DNA of 64,000 bases, from positions 439,904-503,903 of the forward strand of contig NZ_PNXQ01000014.1 of NCBI RefSeq assembly GCF_005217525.1, read 5' to 3'. Made by a program: the position numbers and the translations under genes. This document shows, piece by piece, positions 1 to 8,867 of this stretch (its first letter is position 1; each line of letters begins with the position of its first letter). The DNA comes from Paenibacillus terrae. Its GTDB lineage: Bacteria; Bacillota; Bacilli; Paenibacillales; Paenibacillaceae. The notes under the pieces were generated by a model. The model saw only the letters and a program-made list of their open reading frames with translations, made no database searches and was not told the DNA's origin.

Positions 1-370
1 ATCCGGGTTTGACCTGTATGCTGCGGTACAGGAAGGCTTAGTGTTGGAACCCGGCAAGCGTTGTCTTGTTCCAACCGGATTGGCTATAGCGATGCCGGCA
101 GGGCTGGAGGCACAAATCCGTCCGCGCAGCGGGCTGGCTCTCAAGCATGGTATTACCTGTCTTAACACACCAGGCACCATTGATGCGGATTATCGTGGGG
201 AGATTAAGGTATTGCTTATCAATTTGGGCGAGGAACCTTTCACCATTACACGTAATGAGCGAATTGCACAAATGGTATTTCAGACTGTACCTGAGGTAGA
301 GTTGAAGAAGGTAGACCGTTTGTCTGAAACAGTGCGTGGTGCTGGAGGCTTCGGTCATACAGGACGCTGA
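1..370 (+). CDS. dut: dUTP diphosphatase (dUTPase), 5' end cut by the window
   Basis: Hydrolyses dUTP to dUMP and pyrophosphate, keeping uracil out of DNA and feeding dTMP synthesis. The frame is open from base 2, so the start lies before the window. All five motifs of the homotrimeric dUTPase family are readable: SGFDLYA (bases 2-22), [34 protein letters not shown] and the C-terminal [10 protein letters not shown] arm that closes over the substrate. Only the first few tens of residues are missing. The GTG at base 41 opens a shorter frame but would lose motif I, so it is not the start. A rho-independent terminator follows at 493-518. Confidence 0.93.
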   Translation, partial: SGFDLYAAVQEGLVLEPGKRCLVPTGLAIAMPAGLEAQIRPRSGLALKHGITCLNTPGTIDADYRGEIKVLLINLGEEPFTITRNERIAQMVFQTVPEVELKKVDRLSETVRGAGGFGHTGR

Positions 371-492
371 GTCTACAGTTTTCTTCAAACGACTGAATGT
401 CACGGCTTGAATCGGCATTTTGGAGAATGTAACTGAATTGTCGATTTTAAGCTAGAGCATGAATAGCATATGAATATGGATACACATGAAAG

Positions 493-518
493 CCGTCCCA
501 AAAAGGGGCGGTTTTTTT
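493..518 (+). terminator. Rho-independent terminator after dut
   Basis: CCGTCCC (493-499) pairs with GGGGCGG (505-511), with one G-U pair, around an A5 loop, and seven T follow. It separates dut from the dipicolinate operon. Confidence 0.85.
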
Positions 519-527
519 GTGTTTCTT

Positions 528-556
528 CACCTATCTATGGGTGGCTGCATAGACTA
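528..556 (+). promoter_or_regulatory. Possible sigma-K promoter of the dpaA operon
   Basis: CAC (528-530), 17 bases, then CATAGACTA (548-556) fits the mother-cell sigma-K pattern of an AC -35 and a CATAnnnTA -10. The dipicolinate synthase operon of Bacillus subtilis is known to be sigma-K dependent. Short motifs, so moderate confidence only. Confidence 0.4.
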
Positions 557-590
557 AAAGCATATCGTGTCTCGGAAAGGAGTGATCCGG

Positions 591-1487
591 ATGCTAACAG
601 GAATACGCATCGTTGTATTGGGTGGTGATGCGAGGCAGCTTGAGGTAATTCGAAAATGTGTAGACATGGATGCTACCGTCAGCGTGGTCGGCTATGACCA
701 GCTTGAAGAGCCGCTCAGAGGAACATCGCGGGAGTCGTTGTCTGTCAAGCTGCTGGAATCGGCAGATGCACTTGTGCTGCCAGTTGTGGGGTGCGATGAG
801 GGAGGCAATGTGAATGCACTTTTTGGATCGCAAAAGCTGCAGTTTCTGAATGAGCACGCTGCTGCTCTTCCACCGCACTGCGTCGTATATACGGGGATGG
901 CGCGGACGTACTTAAAAGAAATTTGTTCCAGACATGATTTAAGGCTGGTGGAATTGCTGGAAAGAGACGATGTGGCCATATATAACTCGATACCTACGGC
1001 GGAAGGCGCACTGATGATGGCGATTCAGCATACGGATTTTACGATTCATGGTGCAAATTGTATGGTTCTGGGCATGGGACGGACTGGATTTACCATGGCA
1101 AGGGCGCTACAAGGATTGGGAGCCAGAGTGAAGGTCGGGGTACGTAGGGCAGAGGATGCGGCGAGAGCGGTGGAAATGGGCTGGAAGCCTTTTATGACAA
1201 GGGATTTGGCGGATGAGACTCAGGGAGTTGACTTGATTTTTAATACGATACCCTCTATGATTATCACAGCGCAAATCTTGTCTAAATTGCAACAGGCTAC
1301 CGTGATTATTGACCTTGCTTCCGCCCCGGGCGGATGTGATTTCCGTTTTGCGGAAAAGCGTGGAATCACGGCCATGCTCGCCCCCGGCCTTCCCGGTATT
1401 GTCGCTCCCAAAACTGCTGGTGCCATTATAGCGAATACGTTGGTGCAGTTGTTAATGGAAGATAATCCTGATCGGGGTGATGCGTAA
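591..1487 (+). CDS. dpaA: Dipicolinate synthase subunit A (SpoVFA)
   Basis: With DpaB it converts dihydrodipicolinate to dipicolinic acid in the mother cell; the product is packed into the spore core with calcium and gives heat resistance. The ATG at 591 is chosen because AAGGAGTG at 577-584 sits at the right distance; the GTG at 567 lies upstream of this site. That gives 298 residues, like the Bacillus protein. A Rossmann-type NAD(P)-binding motif VLGMGRTGFTMARAL lies mid-protein, and an N-terminal VLGGDARQLEV segment fits the dipicolinate synthase A domain. The stop codon overlaps the start of dpaB (TAATG), so the two are translationally coupled. Confidence 0.93.
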   Translation: MLTGIRIVVLGGDARQLEVIRKCVDMDATVSVVGYDQLEEPLRGTSRESLSVKLLESADALVLPVVGCDEGGNVNALFGSQKLQFLNEHAAALPPHCVVYTGMARTYLKEICSRHDLRLVELLERDDVAIYNSIPTAEGALMMAIQHTDFTIHGANCMVLGMGRTGFTMARALQGLGARVKVGVRRAEDAARAVEMGWKPFMTRDLADETQGVDLIFNTIPSMIITAQILSKLQQATVIIDLASAPGGCDFRFAEKRGITAMLAPGLPGIVAPKTAGAIIANTLVQLLMEDNPDRGDA

Positions 1488-2080
1488 TGAGTTGGCAAGG
1501 GAAAACGGTAGGTTATGCAATTACAGGTTCACACTGCACATTTGAAGAGGTTATGCCTGTTATACAGCGTTTTGTTGACGAGGGCGCGAAGGTCGTTCCC
1601 ATTATATCCAATACGGTATTAACAACGGATACCCGCTTCGGTACTTCGCAAAGTTGGCAAAAACAGTTGAAAGATATAACAGGGAATGATATCATTTCTA
1701 CAATTGTAGAGGCTGAGCCACTGGGTCCTTCCCAAATACTCGATGTACTGGTGATTGCACCTTTGACGGGGAATTCGATGAGCAAGCTGGCGAACGCCAT
1801 GACAGATAGTCCGGTTCTGATGGCCGCCAAGGCGCAATTGCGCAACGGTCGTCCACTTCTTTTGGCCATATCAACCAATGATGGACTTGGTTTGAATGCT
1901 GCGAATATCGCCAAGTTACTGGTAGCCAAAAATATATTTTTTGTGCCGTTCGGACAGGACAATCCAGTTAAAAAGCCCAATTCACTTGTGGCTGACATGG
2001 AGCTGATTCCGGAAGCCGCTTATGCTGCTATGCAGGGCAAACAGCTTCAACCGATGATTGTGGAACGCAAGACTCCATGA
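1487..2080 (+). CDS. dpaB: Dipicolinate synthase subunit B (SpoVFB), flavoprotein family
   Basis: Second subunit of dipicolinate synthase, 197 residues, of the flavoprotein fold shared with phosphopantothenoylcysteine decarboxylases. The N-terminus (GYAITGSHCTFEEVMPVI) and the VIAPLTGNSMSKLANAMTDSPV segment, resembling the flavin-binding loop of that family, support the call. It starts on the last base of the dpaA stop codon. A gap of about 135 bases separates it from asd; in Bacillus subtilis a separate vegetative promoter serves asd from this position, but I cannot point to a convincing one here. Confidence 0.93.
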   Translation: MSWQGKTVGYAITGSHCTFEEVMPVIQRFVDEGAKVVPIISNTVLTTDTRFGTSQSWQKQLKDITGNDIISTIVEAEPLGPSQILDVLVIAPLTGNSMSKLANAMTDSPVLMAAKAQLRNGRPLLLAISTNDGLGLNAANIAKLLVAKNIFFVPFGQDNPVKKPNSLVADMELIPEAAYAAMQGKQLQPMIVERKTP

Positions 2081-2215
2081 AGTACTATAGTTAACTGCTG
2101 AGCATCCCTCGCCTAGAAGATGATTCGATGATGCATCGGGTCTAATTTCTTGTTGGCGGTGGATGCTTTCAGAATAAAAAAATGGTTTTTTAGTCGAGAA
2201 GGGGAGATACACCAG

Positions 2216-3253
2216 ATGAGCAATAGAAAGTTTAATGTAGCTGTCGTTGGAGCCACAGGCGCCGTAGGAGAACAAATCGTAAATCTGCTGGAAAAACGGG
2301 ATTTTCCTGTAGATAAAATTAAATTTCTTTCTTCGCCTCGTTCTGCCGGCACTTTAATTAGCTTTAAAGGTCAGCAAATTCCAGTAGAGATTGCAACCCC
2401 CGACAGCTTTGAAGGAATCGACATTGCCTTGTTCAGCGCAGGCGGAGACGTAAGTAAGGAACTGGCACCACATGCTGTTCGTCATGGCGCAGTATGCATT
2501 GACAACACAAACGCCTTCCGGATGGATCCTACAGCTCCTCTTGTCGTTCCTGAGGTGAACAGCGACAAAATTGCCAAGCATCAAGGGATTATTGCCAACC
2601 CGAACTGCTCCACCATCCAGATGGTAGCTGCTTTGAAACCATTATATGATCAGTATGGCATTTCCCGTATCATCGTATCCACATATCAAGCGGTGTCCGG
2701 GGCTGGAAGCCGTGCCATTGATGAACTGAATCGTCAAAGTGCAGCTATCCTTAACGGTGAAGAAGTTCAGCCTGATCTGCTGCCAGTCGGCTCATTGCCG
2801 GTGAAGCATCAAATCGCTTTCAATGCTATCCCGCAAATCGACAAATTCCAGGACAACGGCTATACACTGGAAGAAATGAAAATGGTACGTGAAACGAAAA
2901 AAATATTGGATGATGAATCCGTGGACGTAACAGCAACGTGTGTACGTATTCCTGTCGTATACGGACACTCGGAATCCGTCTATGTAGAGCTTAAAAAAGA
3001 TTATGATTTGGAAGAAATCCGCAATCTGCTTTCTTCGGCACCGGGAGTAACCCTGGTAGACGATCCTGCTGCGCAGCTCTATCCGCTGGCATCCGAAGCC
3101 GCAGGGAAACCTGATGTATTCGTTGGACGTGTACGTCGTGATTTGGGCAACAGCCGTGGATTGAATCTGTGGGTCGTATCCGACAACCTGCTCAAGGGAG
3201 CGGCATGGAACGCAGTGCAAATCGCCGAGATTATTGCTGCAAATGCGGAATAA
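2216..3253 (+). CDS. asd: Aspartate-semialdehyde dehydrogenase
   Basis: Reduces aspartyl-4-phosphate to aspartate semialdehyde with NADPH, the branch point to lysine/diaminopimelate, threonine, methionine and dipicolinate. The frame opens further upstream (2150), but GAAGGGGAGA just before ATG 2216 sets the start, giving 345 residues, the usual length. The nucleotide-binding loop GATGAVG spans residues 12-18 and the catalytic cysteine is C131 in NPNCSTIQ. It sits between dpaB and dapG, so the whole aspartate-to-dipicolinate route is encoded together. Confidence 0.96.
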   Translation: MSNRKFNVAVVGATGAVGEQIVNLLEKRDFPVDKIKFLSSPRSAGTLISFKGQQIPVEIATPDSFEGIDIALFSAGGDVSKELAPHAVRHGAVCIDNTNAFRMDPTAPLVVPEVNSDKIAKHQGIIANPNCSTIQMVAALKPLYDQYGISRIIVSTYQAVSGAGSRAIDELNRQSAAILNGEEVQPDLLPVGSLPVKHQIAFNAIPQIDKFQDNGYTLEEMKMVRETKKILDDESVDVTATCVRIPVVYGHSESVYVELKKDYDLEEIRNLLSSAPGVTLVDDPAAQLYPLASEAAGKPDVFVGRVRRDLGNSRGLNLWVVSDNLLKGAAWNAVQIAEIIAANAE

Positions 3254-3289
3254 CGTTCCTGAAGTAGGGAGTAAGATGGGGGAAGAGCG

Positions 3290-4507
3290 ATGAGTATTTT
3301 AGTACAGAAATTTGGGGGAACCTCGCTGTCCACACCCGAAGCGCGTCAACTAGTGCTGGGACATGTGAAGCGAGAGCTGAAACAAAATTTTCAACTGGTT
3401 GTCGTTGTGTCGGCCATGGGGCGGAAAGGAGAGCCTTATGCCACGGACACGCTGCTCGATTGGGCGGCGTCTAACGGCGACAGTCTTCCTAAGCGCGAAC
3501 GGGATTTACTGCTGTGCTGTGGTGAAATCATTTCTGCCGCTACATTATGCAGCCTGATGGAAAATGAAGGTATTCCTGCTACGGTGCTGACTGGGGCACA
3601 GGCGGGCTTTATTACGGATGATCAATACGGCAATGCTCGTATTTTGGATATAAAGCCAGACCGTATCGTGGAAGAGCTGAACCAGGGCCGTGTCGTCATT
3701 GTGACAGGCTTCCAGGGTCAGGCTGTAAACGGTGACATGACTACCTTGGGTCGTGGAGGCAGCGATACTTCCGCTACCGCTCTGGGTGCCGCTCTACAAG
3801 CGGACATGGTAGACATTTATACGGATGTGAACGGCATCTTGACCGCCGATCCGCGCATCGTGGAAAATGCAAAACCGCTTGCCCATGTCAGCTATACGGA
3901 GATTTGTAATATGGCTCATCAGGGGGCTAAGGTTATCCATCCCCGTGCTGTTGAAATTGCCATGCAGGCGAATATTCCGGTTCGGGTTCGCTCTACCTTT
4001 TCCGAAGGGGAAGGAACGCTGGTCACCCATCCGGAGGGCTTTAAGGACGTACAGGCAGACATCGTTGACCGTTTCGTGACCGGTATTGCGTATGTCGGCA
4101 ACGTCACACAAATTACCGTAGAATTAAAGCCAGGCTCGGAGCATTTGCAATTACAAGTATTCAAATCCATGGCTGAGCATGGAATCAGCGTCGATTTTAT
4201 TAATGTTACTCCATCCGGGGCGGTTTATACCGTGTTCGATGCTGATGGAAGCAAAGCGGTTGAAGTATTGAACGGTCTGGGCTTGGAGCCTAAAATTTTG
4301 GCAGGGTGCGCTAAAGTATCCGTCATAGGCGGCGGTATCAATGGGGTACCTGGCATTATGGCGACGATTGTAGAGGCATTGGCAGAATCAGACGTACAGA
4401 TTCTTCAATCGGCAGACTCCAACACGACGATTTGGGTACTCGTTAAAAAAGAAGATATGGTGCAGGCTGTACGCGCATTGCATAATAAATTTGAACTCCA
4501 TCAATAG
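3290..4507 (+). CDS. dapG: Aspartate kinase (diaminopimelate-sensitive type, DapG)
   Basis: Phosphorylates aspartate, the first step of the diaminopimelate/lysine pathway. The kinase domain begins with KFGGTS (residues 7-12) and contains GRGGSDTSA; two ACT domains follow from about residue 265 (TQITVELKPGSEHLQLQVFKS; CAKVSVIGGGINGVPGI). The 405-residue length and the place between asd and dapA match Bacillus DapG. Its particular feedback inhibitor (meso-diaminopimelate in Bacillus) is inferred from synteny, not read from the sequence. Confidence 0.93.
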   Translation: MSILVQKFGGTSLSTPEARQLVLGHVKRELKQNFQLVVVVSAMGRKGEPYATDTLLDWAASNGDSLPKRERDLLLCCGEIISAATLCSLMENEGIPATVLTGAQAGFITDDQYGNARILDIKPDRIVEELNQGRVVIVTGFQGQAVNGDMTTLGRGGSDTSATALGAALQADMVDIYTDVNGILTADPRIVENAKPLAHVSYTEICNMAHQGAKVIHPRAVEIAMQANIPVRVRSTFSEGEGTLVTHPEGFKDVQADIVDRFVTGIAYVGNVTQITVELKPGSEHLQLQVFKSMAEHGISVDFINVTPSGAVYTVFDADGSKAVEVLNGLGLEPKILAGCAKVSVIGGGINGVPGIMATIVEALAESDVQILQSADSNTTIWVLVKKEDMVQAVRALHNKFELHQ

Positions 4508-4551
4508 GCGCAATGTCCGTGCTCGGACTTGCAAAAAAAGGAGGCAGCATG

Positions 4552-5430
4552 ATGAACTTCGGCAGACTGATTACTGCAATGGTGACACCTTTTGATCAGC
4601 AAGGAGAGATTGACTGGACTGCATTGTCCTCGTTGATTGATTATTTAATAGAAGAACAACAGTCGGAGTCTCTTGTCGTATCAGGAACGACGGGCGAGTC
4701 TCCTACCCTGAGCGATGATGAAAAAATCAAGTTGTTTGCATTTACTGTAGAAAAAGCAGCCGGACGATGTAAAATCATTGCCGGTACCGGTAGCAACAAT
4801 ACACGTCACTCCATTAATCTGACCCGTGCTGCGGAACAGGCGGGTGTAGACGGTGTTTTGCTAGTAGTGCCCTATTACAATAAACCGAATCAGGAAGGGA
4901 TGTATCAGCATTTTGAAAGTATTGCAAATTCCACATCTCTTCCAGCCATATTGTATAATGTACCAAGCCGTACCGCAGCCAGCCTGACCGTGGAAACGAC
5001 GCTGCGTCTTGCTCAAATCCCTAACATTGTAGGAACCAAAGAATGCGCGTCGTTGGCGCAGGTCACACAGATTGCAGCCGCAGCTCCGGAAGGGTTCTTC
5101 ATTTATTCGGGGGATGACGCTTCTGGGTTGCCTGCTATGGCTGTAGGGGCTTATGGTATTATCAGCGTGGCGAGTCATGTAGTAGGCACAGAAATGAAGC
5201 GGATGATTGATGCACTTGTAGGGGGACACGCACAGCAGGCAGCAAAATTGCATCAGCAGTTGTTTCCGGTTTTCAAGGGTTTGTTCGGCTGTCCTCATCC
5301 GCTGCCTAATCCGGTGGCTGTAAAATATGCATTGGAGTTACGGAATGTTTCCGTAGGTTCTGTTCGGTTGCCGCTTATTCCTCCTACCGAAGAGGAAGCG
5401 GAATTTATTAAGAACTTATTTGCTCGCTAA
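4552..5430 (+). CDS. dapA: 4-hydroxy-tetrahydrodipicolinate synthase
   Basis: Condenses pyruvate with aspartate semialdehyde; a TIM-barrel class I aldolase. Schiff-base lysine K163 lies in NIVGTKECAS, the tyrosine pair in VVPYYNKPNQEG, and the GTTGESPTLS loop is near residue 44. AAAGGAGG at 4537-4544 serves either ATG 4549 or ATG 4552; 4552 is preferred because it gives better spacing and the MNFG start typical of Bacillus DapA. Last gene of the dipicolinate/aspartate operon, ended by the hairpin at 5544-5570. Confidence 0.94.
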   Translation: MNFGRLITAMVTPFDQQGEIDWTALSSLIDYLIEEQQSESLVVSGTTGESPTLSDDEKIKLFAFTVEKAAGRCKIIAGTGSNNTRHSINLTRAAEQAGVDGVLLVVPYYNKPNQEGMYQHFESIANSTSLPAILYNVPSRTAASLTVETTLRLAQIPNIVGTKECASLAQVTQIAAAAPEGFFIYSGDDASGLPAMAVGAYGIISVASHVVGTEMKRMIDALVGGHAQQAAKLHQQLFPVFKGLFGCPHPLPNPVAVKYALELRNVSVGSVRLPLIPPTEEEAEFIKNLFAR

Positions 5431-5466
5431 TCGGGAAAAATGAATTTTAATTGTTAAATGATACGG

Positions 5467-5537
5467 GGAGTACCCTTGTTAAAGGTAGCCGGGAGCAAAG
5501 AATCCGGAGGATTTTTATAGCCTTGACAAAGTACTCC
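5467..5537 (+). other. Candidate folded RNA in the dapA 3' region
   Basis: GGAGTAC (5467-5473) is exactly complementary to GTACTCC (5531-5537). Between them CCTT/AAGG (5474-5485) and CCGG/CCGG can form two small hairpins, giving a three-way-junction shape just ahead of the terminator. I do not recognise a known riboswitch family in it. Confidence 0.35.
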
Positions 5538-5543
5538 GGCATG

Positions 5544-5570
5544 AGGGCGTTCTTATAGGGCGCCCTTTTT
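5544..5570 (+). terminator. Rho-independent terminator of the dapA operon
   Basis: AGGGCG (5544-5549) pairs with CGCCCT (5561-5566) and is followed by a T run. Confidence 0.75.
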
Positions 5571-5662
5571 GCTGTACCTTTTAACCATGTATCAAGATAA
5601 TTGAACAGGGAGTAATGGTTTTAGACGGCAGTGGGAAACCTATGCGCAACGAACAGGATGAC

Positions 5663-5692
5663 TTGTTTTTTCTTATTTTAATCATGTATAAT
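5663..5692 (+). promoter_or_regulatory. Putative sigma-A promoter of rnj
   Basis: TTGTTT (5663-5668), 18 bases, TATAAT (5687-5692). The -10 is perfect and the -35 weak. The rest of the 353-base gap between dapA and rnj shows no gene. Confidence 0.5.
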
Positions 5693-5783
5693 GAGGTCAA
5701 GTGACTGGGTGCGGTATTCTTTTGAAAATTAAATAAATAAATCAAGGTACGACGTCCAACTACCATAGGAGGTTTAGATTCAT

Positions 5784-7463
5784 TTGTCTAAAAAAACAAA
5801 CAACGATAAATTGATGATTTTCGCTTTGGGCGGCGTCGGTGAAATCGGGAAAAATATGTATGTCGTTCAATACGGCAATGACATTGTCGTGGTGGATTCG
5901 GGTCTGAAATTCCCGGAAGAGGACATGCTTGGCATTGATATCGTTATTCCTGATATTTCCTACCTTACGGAGAACCGCGACAAGGTAAGAGGCATTGTGC
6001 TGACTCATGGTCATGAGGACCATATCGGCGGTTTGCCTTACGTGCTGAAACATTTGAATGTACCCGTATACGGTACCAAATTGACGCTGGGGCTGGTGGA
6101 AAACAAGCTGAAGGAAGCGAATCTGCTTGGGGAAACCAAACGTATATTGATCAATGCTGATTCCGAAATCAAGCTGGGTTCTACGCTGAAAGCAACATTC
6201 TTCAGAACAAACCACAGTATTCCAGATTCTGTAGGTGTATGCATTGATACTCCTGAAGGTGCTGTTGTTCATACAGGTGACTTCAAGTTTGATCATACTC
6301 CAGTTAACGGACAATATGCAGATTTGCAGCGTATGGCTGAAATTGGCACACGTGGCGTACTGGCACTTTTGTCAGATAGTACCAATGCGGAAAAACCAGG
6401 CTTTACCCCATCGGAAAAAAGCGTCGGCATCGTGCTGGAAGACATTTTCCGTAAGTCGAAACAGCGTGTAGTTGTAGCTACTTTTGCTTCCAACGTACAC
6501 CGTATTCAGCAGGTCATTAATGCTGCTGAATCGACAGGACGCAAAGTGACGGTTATCGGTCGCAGTATGGTTAATGTCGTAGGGATTGCATCTGATTTGG
6601 GCTATTTGGAAATTCCGGATGGAATGCTGATCGAGCCTGAGGAAGTTGGCAAAATGTCAGCGGATCGCGTAGTTATTCTCTGCACAGGTAGCCAAGGCGA
6701 GCCGATGTCTGCTCTAACAAGAATGGCGCGTTCCACACATCGTAAGGTGGATATTCTTCCGGGAGATTCGGTTATCATTGCAGCTACACCGGTACCGGGT
6801 AATGAAAAATACGTCGGTCGCACGATTGATGAACTGTTCCGTTTAGGTGCCAATGTTTATTACAGCGCAGCTAATCCGGGAATTCACGTTTCCGGACACG
6901 GAAGCCAAGAAGAACTCAAACTGATGTTGAATCTGATGAAACCTAAATTCTTCTTGCCAATTCATGGTGAGTTCAGAATGCAACGTCGTCATGCCCTCCT
7001 TGCCGAATCGGTAGGTGTAGAGCCGGACAACATTTTCATCACAGATATCGGTGAAGTTATTGAAATTCAGAACGGTGGAGCACGCAGAGCTGGTAAGGTT
7101 ACAGCGGGCAACGTGTTAATCGACGGACTGGGTGTAGGAGATGTAGGGAATATCGTATTACGCGACCGCAAATTGCTGTCACAGGACGGTATTTTGGTTG
7201 TTGTTGTCACCCTGAGCAAGCAGGACGGCACGATCAAGTCCGGACCGGATATCATTTCCCGTGGTTTCGTATATGTTCGTGAATCGGAAGGTTTGCTGGA
7301 TGAAGCGAATCGCATTGTCTCAAGCACACTGCATAAGCTCATGAGCGAGAATGTAAATGAATGGGCTTCCCTTAAAACAAACGTCAAGGATGCGCTGGGT
7401 CGCTTCTTGTATGAGCAAACTCGTCGCAGACCGATGATTTTGCCAATCATTATGGAAGTGTGA
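5784..7463 (+). CDS. rnj: Ribonuclease J (metallo-beta-lactamase fold)
   Basis: 5'-to-3' exoribonuclease and endonuclease of mRNA turnover and rRNA maturation. It is 559 residues with the beta-CASP metallo-beta-lactamase layout. The zinc motif HGHEDHIGG (residues 75-83), GDFKFDHTP and the SGHGSQEEL helix are intact, so it should be catalytic. It lies where Bacillus has rnjB, between dapA and tepA. As I recall, Bacillus J2 has a degraded metal motif there, so this copy looks more J1-like. It starts at TTG 5784, ten bases after AGGAGGT. Terminator at 7522-7576. Confidence 0.93.
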   Translation: MSKKTNNDKLMIFALGGVGEIGKNMYVVQYGNDIVVVDSGLKFPEEDMLGIDIVIPDISYLTENRDKVRGIVLTHGHEDHIGGLPYVLKHLNVPVYGTKLTLGLVENKLKEANLLGETKRILINADSEIKLGSTLKATFFRTNHSIPDSVGVCIDTPEGAVVHTGDFKFDHTPVNGQYADLQRMAEIGTRGVLALLSDSTNAEKPGFTPSEKSVGIVLEDIFRKSKQRVVVATFASNVHRIQQVINAAESTGRKVTVIGRSMVNVVGIASDLGYLEIPDGMLIEPEEVGKMSADRVVILCTGSQGEPMSALTRMARSTHRKVDILPGDSVIIAATPVPGNEKYVGRTIDELFRLGANVYYSAANPGIHVSGHGSQEELKLMLNLMKPKFFLPIHGEFRMQRRHALLAESVGVEPDNIFITDIGEVIEIQNGGARRAGKVTAGNVLIDGLGVGDVGNIVLRDRKLLSQDGILVVVVTLSKQDGTIKSGPDIISRGFVYVRESEGLLDEANRIVSSTLHKLMSENVNEWASLKTNVKDALGRFLYEQTRRRPMILPIIMEV

Positions 7464-7521
7464 GTCAATTGAAATTTGCTCAAAATCCTGAATTAAAAAC
7501 TTAAGTCACAGGCACACAGTC

Positions 7522-7576
7522 GCCTCTCTTCCCGCAGGAAATATTGGACGGTTTCCGCGGGAGGGGAGGCTTTTTT
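7522..7576 (+). terminator. Strong rho-independent terminator after rnj
   Basis: A 14-base arm at 7522-7535 (GCCTCTCTTCCCGC) pairs with 7557-7570 (GCGGGAGGGGAGGC) apart from one mismatch; GGAAA/TTTCC can extend the stem inward. TTTTTT follows. Confidence 0.9.
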
Positions 7577-7700
7577 GGCTTTTCCGGGTGAGGAAAGAAG
7601 GAAAGCCATGGGGGCGAGTATAAAATATTCCATTTCCATCCCATACTATAGGGTGAACACGGGTCACAAAGACGCGTAAAGCGAAAGGAAGGTCGCCCAC

Positions 7701-8555
7701 ATGGAACAATACAGCAATCTATTATCCGGCAGACAAGAAACGGAAGCACCGGATCAACCTATGCCTGAAGTTGGGCAAAGACCCATTTCCCCTGCTATGG
7801 AGGCCTTGCAGCAACTGGGACAAACCTCCATGCCCGGAAGCGAATCCAATATTTTTTGCATGACAATCATTGGTCAGATTGAAGGACATCTGGTTTTGCC
7901 ACCGCAAAACAAAACGACCAAATACGAGCACATTATTCCCCAGCTGGTAGCAGCGGAGCAAAATCCACATATTGAAGGCTTAATGATTCTGCTGAATACA
8001 GTAGGTGGGGATGTCGAGGCAGGGCTGGCTATTGCTGAAATGATCGCTTCAATGAGTAAACCGACGGTGACCATTGTCATTGGAGGCGGGCATAGTATCG
8101 GTGTACCTATCGCTGTCTCGTCCACCTATTCTTATATTGCCGAGAGCGCGACGATGACCATTCACCCGATTCGTATGAATGGCTTGGTTATCGGAGTTCC
8201 ACAAACGTTTGAATATATGGAAAAAATGCAGGAGCGTGTTGTACGTTTTGTGGTTTCCCATTCGCGTATTACCGAGGAGCGGTTTAAGGAGCTTATGTTT
8301 AAAACCGGTGAACTGAATCGGGATATTGGTACTGCGGTTGGGGGAGCCGATGCAGTGAAATATGGCTTGATGGACGCGGTTGGTGGCATCGGAGAAGCAT
8401 TGAAACAACTGAACACCATTATTGAATCTCGACGTCAGCAAAATGGGATTACAGGGACTCAGCAGCAGACTCCGTTCGTGCCTTTCCCCCCCAATGCTAC
8501 AGATACCTCGACTGGAACGCTTCCTAATGAGCATAGTGGGGAGTTGCCTCAATGA
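7701..8555 (+). CDS. tepA: ClpP-like serine protease TepA
   Basis: Member of the ClpP/SppA-like serine peptidase group known in Bacillus as TepA (translocation-enhancing protein), also linked to degradation of small spore proteins. The catalytic serine is S132 in GGHSIG and the histidine H155 in [10 protein letters not shown], matching ClpP order; the [19 protein letters not shown] strand-helix precedes them. It is 284 residues, longer than Bacillus TepA because of a Pro/Gln-rich N-terminus and tail. Start ATG 7701 follows AAAGGAAGG. It overlaps the next gene by four bases and lies between rnj and spoIIIE as in Bacillus. Confidence 0.88.
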   Translation: MEQYSNLLSGRQETEAPDQPMPEVGQRPISPAMEALQQLGQTSMPGSESNIFCMTIIGQIEGHLVLPPQNKTTKYEHIIPQLVAAEQNPHIEGLMILLNTVGGDVEAGLAIAEMIASMSKPTVTIVIGGGHSIGVPIAVSSTYSYIAESATMTIHPIRMNGLVIGVPQTFEYMEKMQERVVRFVVSHSRITEERFKELMFKTGELNRDIGTAVGGADAVKYGLMDAVGGIGEALKQLNTIIESRRQQNGITGTQQQTPFVPFPPNATDTSTGTLPNEHSGELPQ

Positions 8556-8764
8556 CATTATATACCGTAATGCCAATGGAAATGGTGTGGGAGGGCATGT
8601 GGAAGGAGGCGGAGGCGTTTGCAGAGATTCGGGTTGACGGTTTACTTATGCAGGTGCAGCCGCTCGAAAGTCGCAGAGGGATTATCGTGCGATTGCTAGA
8701 TTGTCCGCTGGAGACTTACCTTAATCCGCGTTATGCACCTGGACAAGTCATCGAATGGTCGTAG
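8552..8764 (+). CDS. ylzJ: YlzJ-like small protein
   Basis: A 70-residue protein of the YlzJ family, which has no established function. Its start overlaps the tepA stop (ATGA). Conserved position between tepA and spoIIIE is the main support, together with the sequence ([15 protein letters not shown]..., ending [12 protein letters not shown]). No membrane segment or signal peptide. Confidence 0.8.
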   Translation: MTLYTVMPMEMVWEGMWKEAEAFAEIRVDGLLMQVQPLESRRGIIVRLLDCPLETYLNPRYAPGQVIEWS

Positions 8765-8835
8765 AAGGTGTCGAATAGGACGAAAATAGGTCGTTTAATG
8801 TTGGAAAAGAACATATGTGCGGATACCTGGTGACG

Positions 8836-8844
8836 TGGTATAAT
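8836..8844 (+). promoter_or_regulatory. Extended -10 promoter element before spoIIIE
   Basis: TGGTATAAT at 8836-8844 is an exact TGnTATAAT extended -10. No good -35 is seen. It lies 24 bases ahead of the spoIIIE start. Confidence 0.5.
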
Positions 8845-8867
8845 ATTCTTCTGGGGGGTGACCTTGA

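Noticed and set aside
5523..5550. TTGACA at 5523 as a promoter for rnj
   Set aside because: No -10 at suitable distance, and the terminator at 5544 would stop the transcript.
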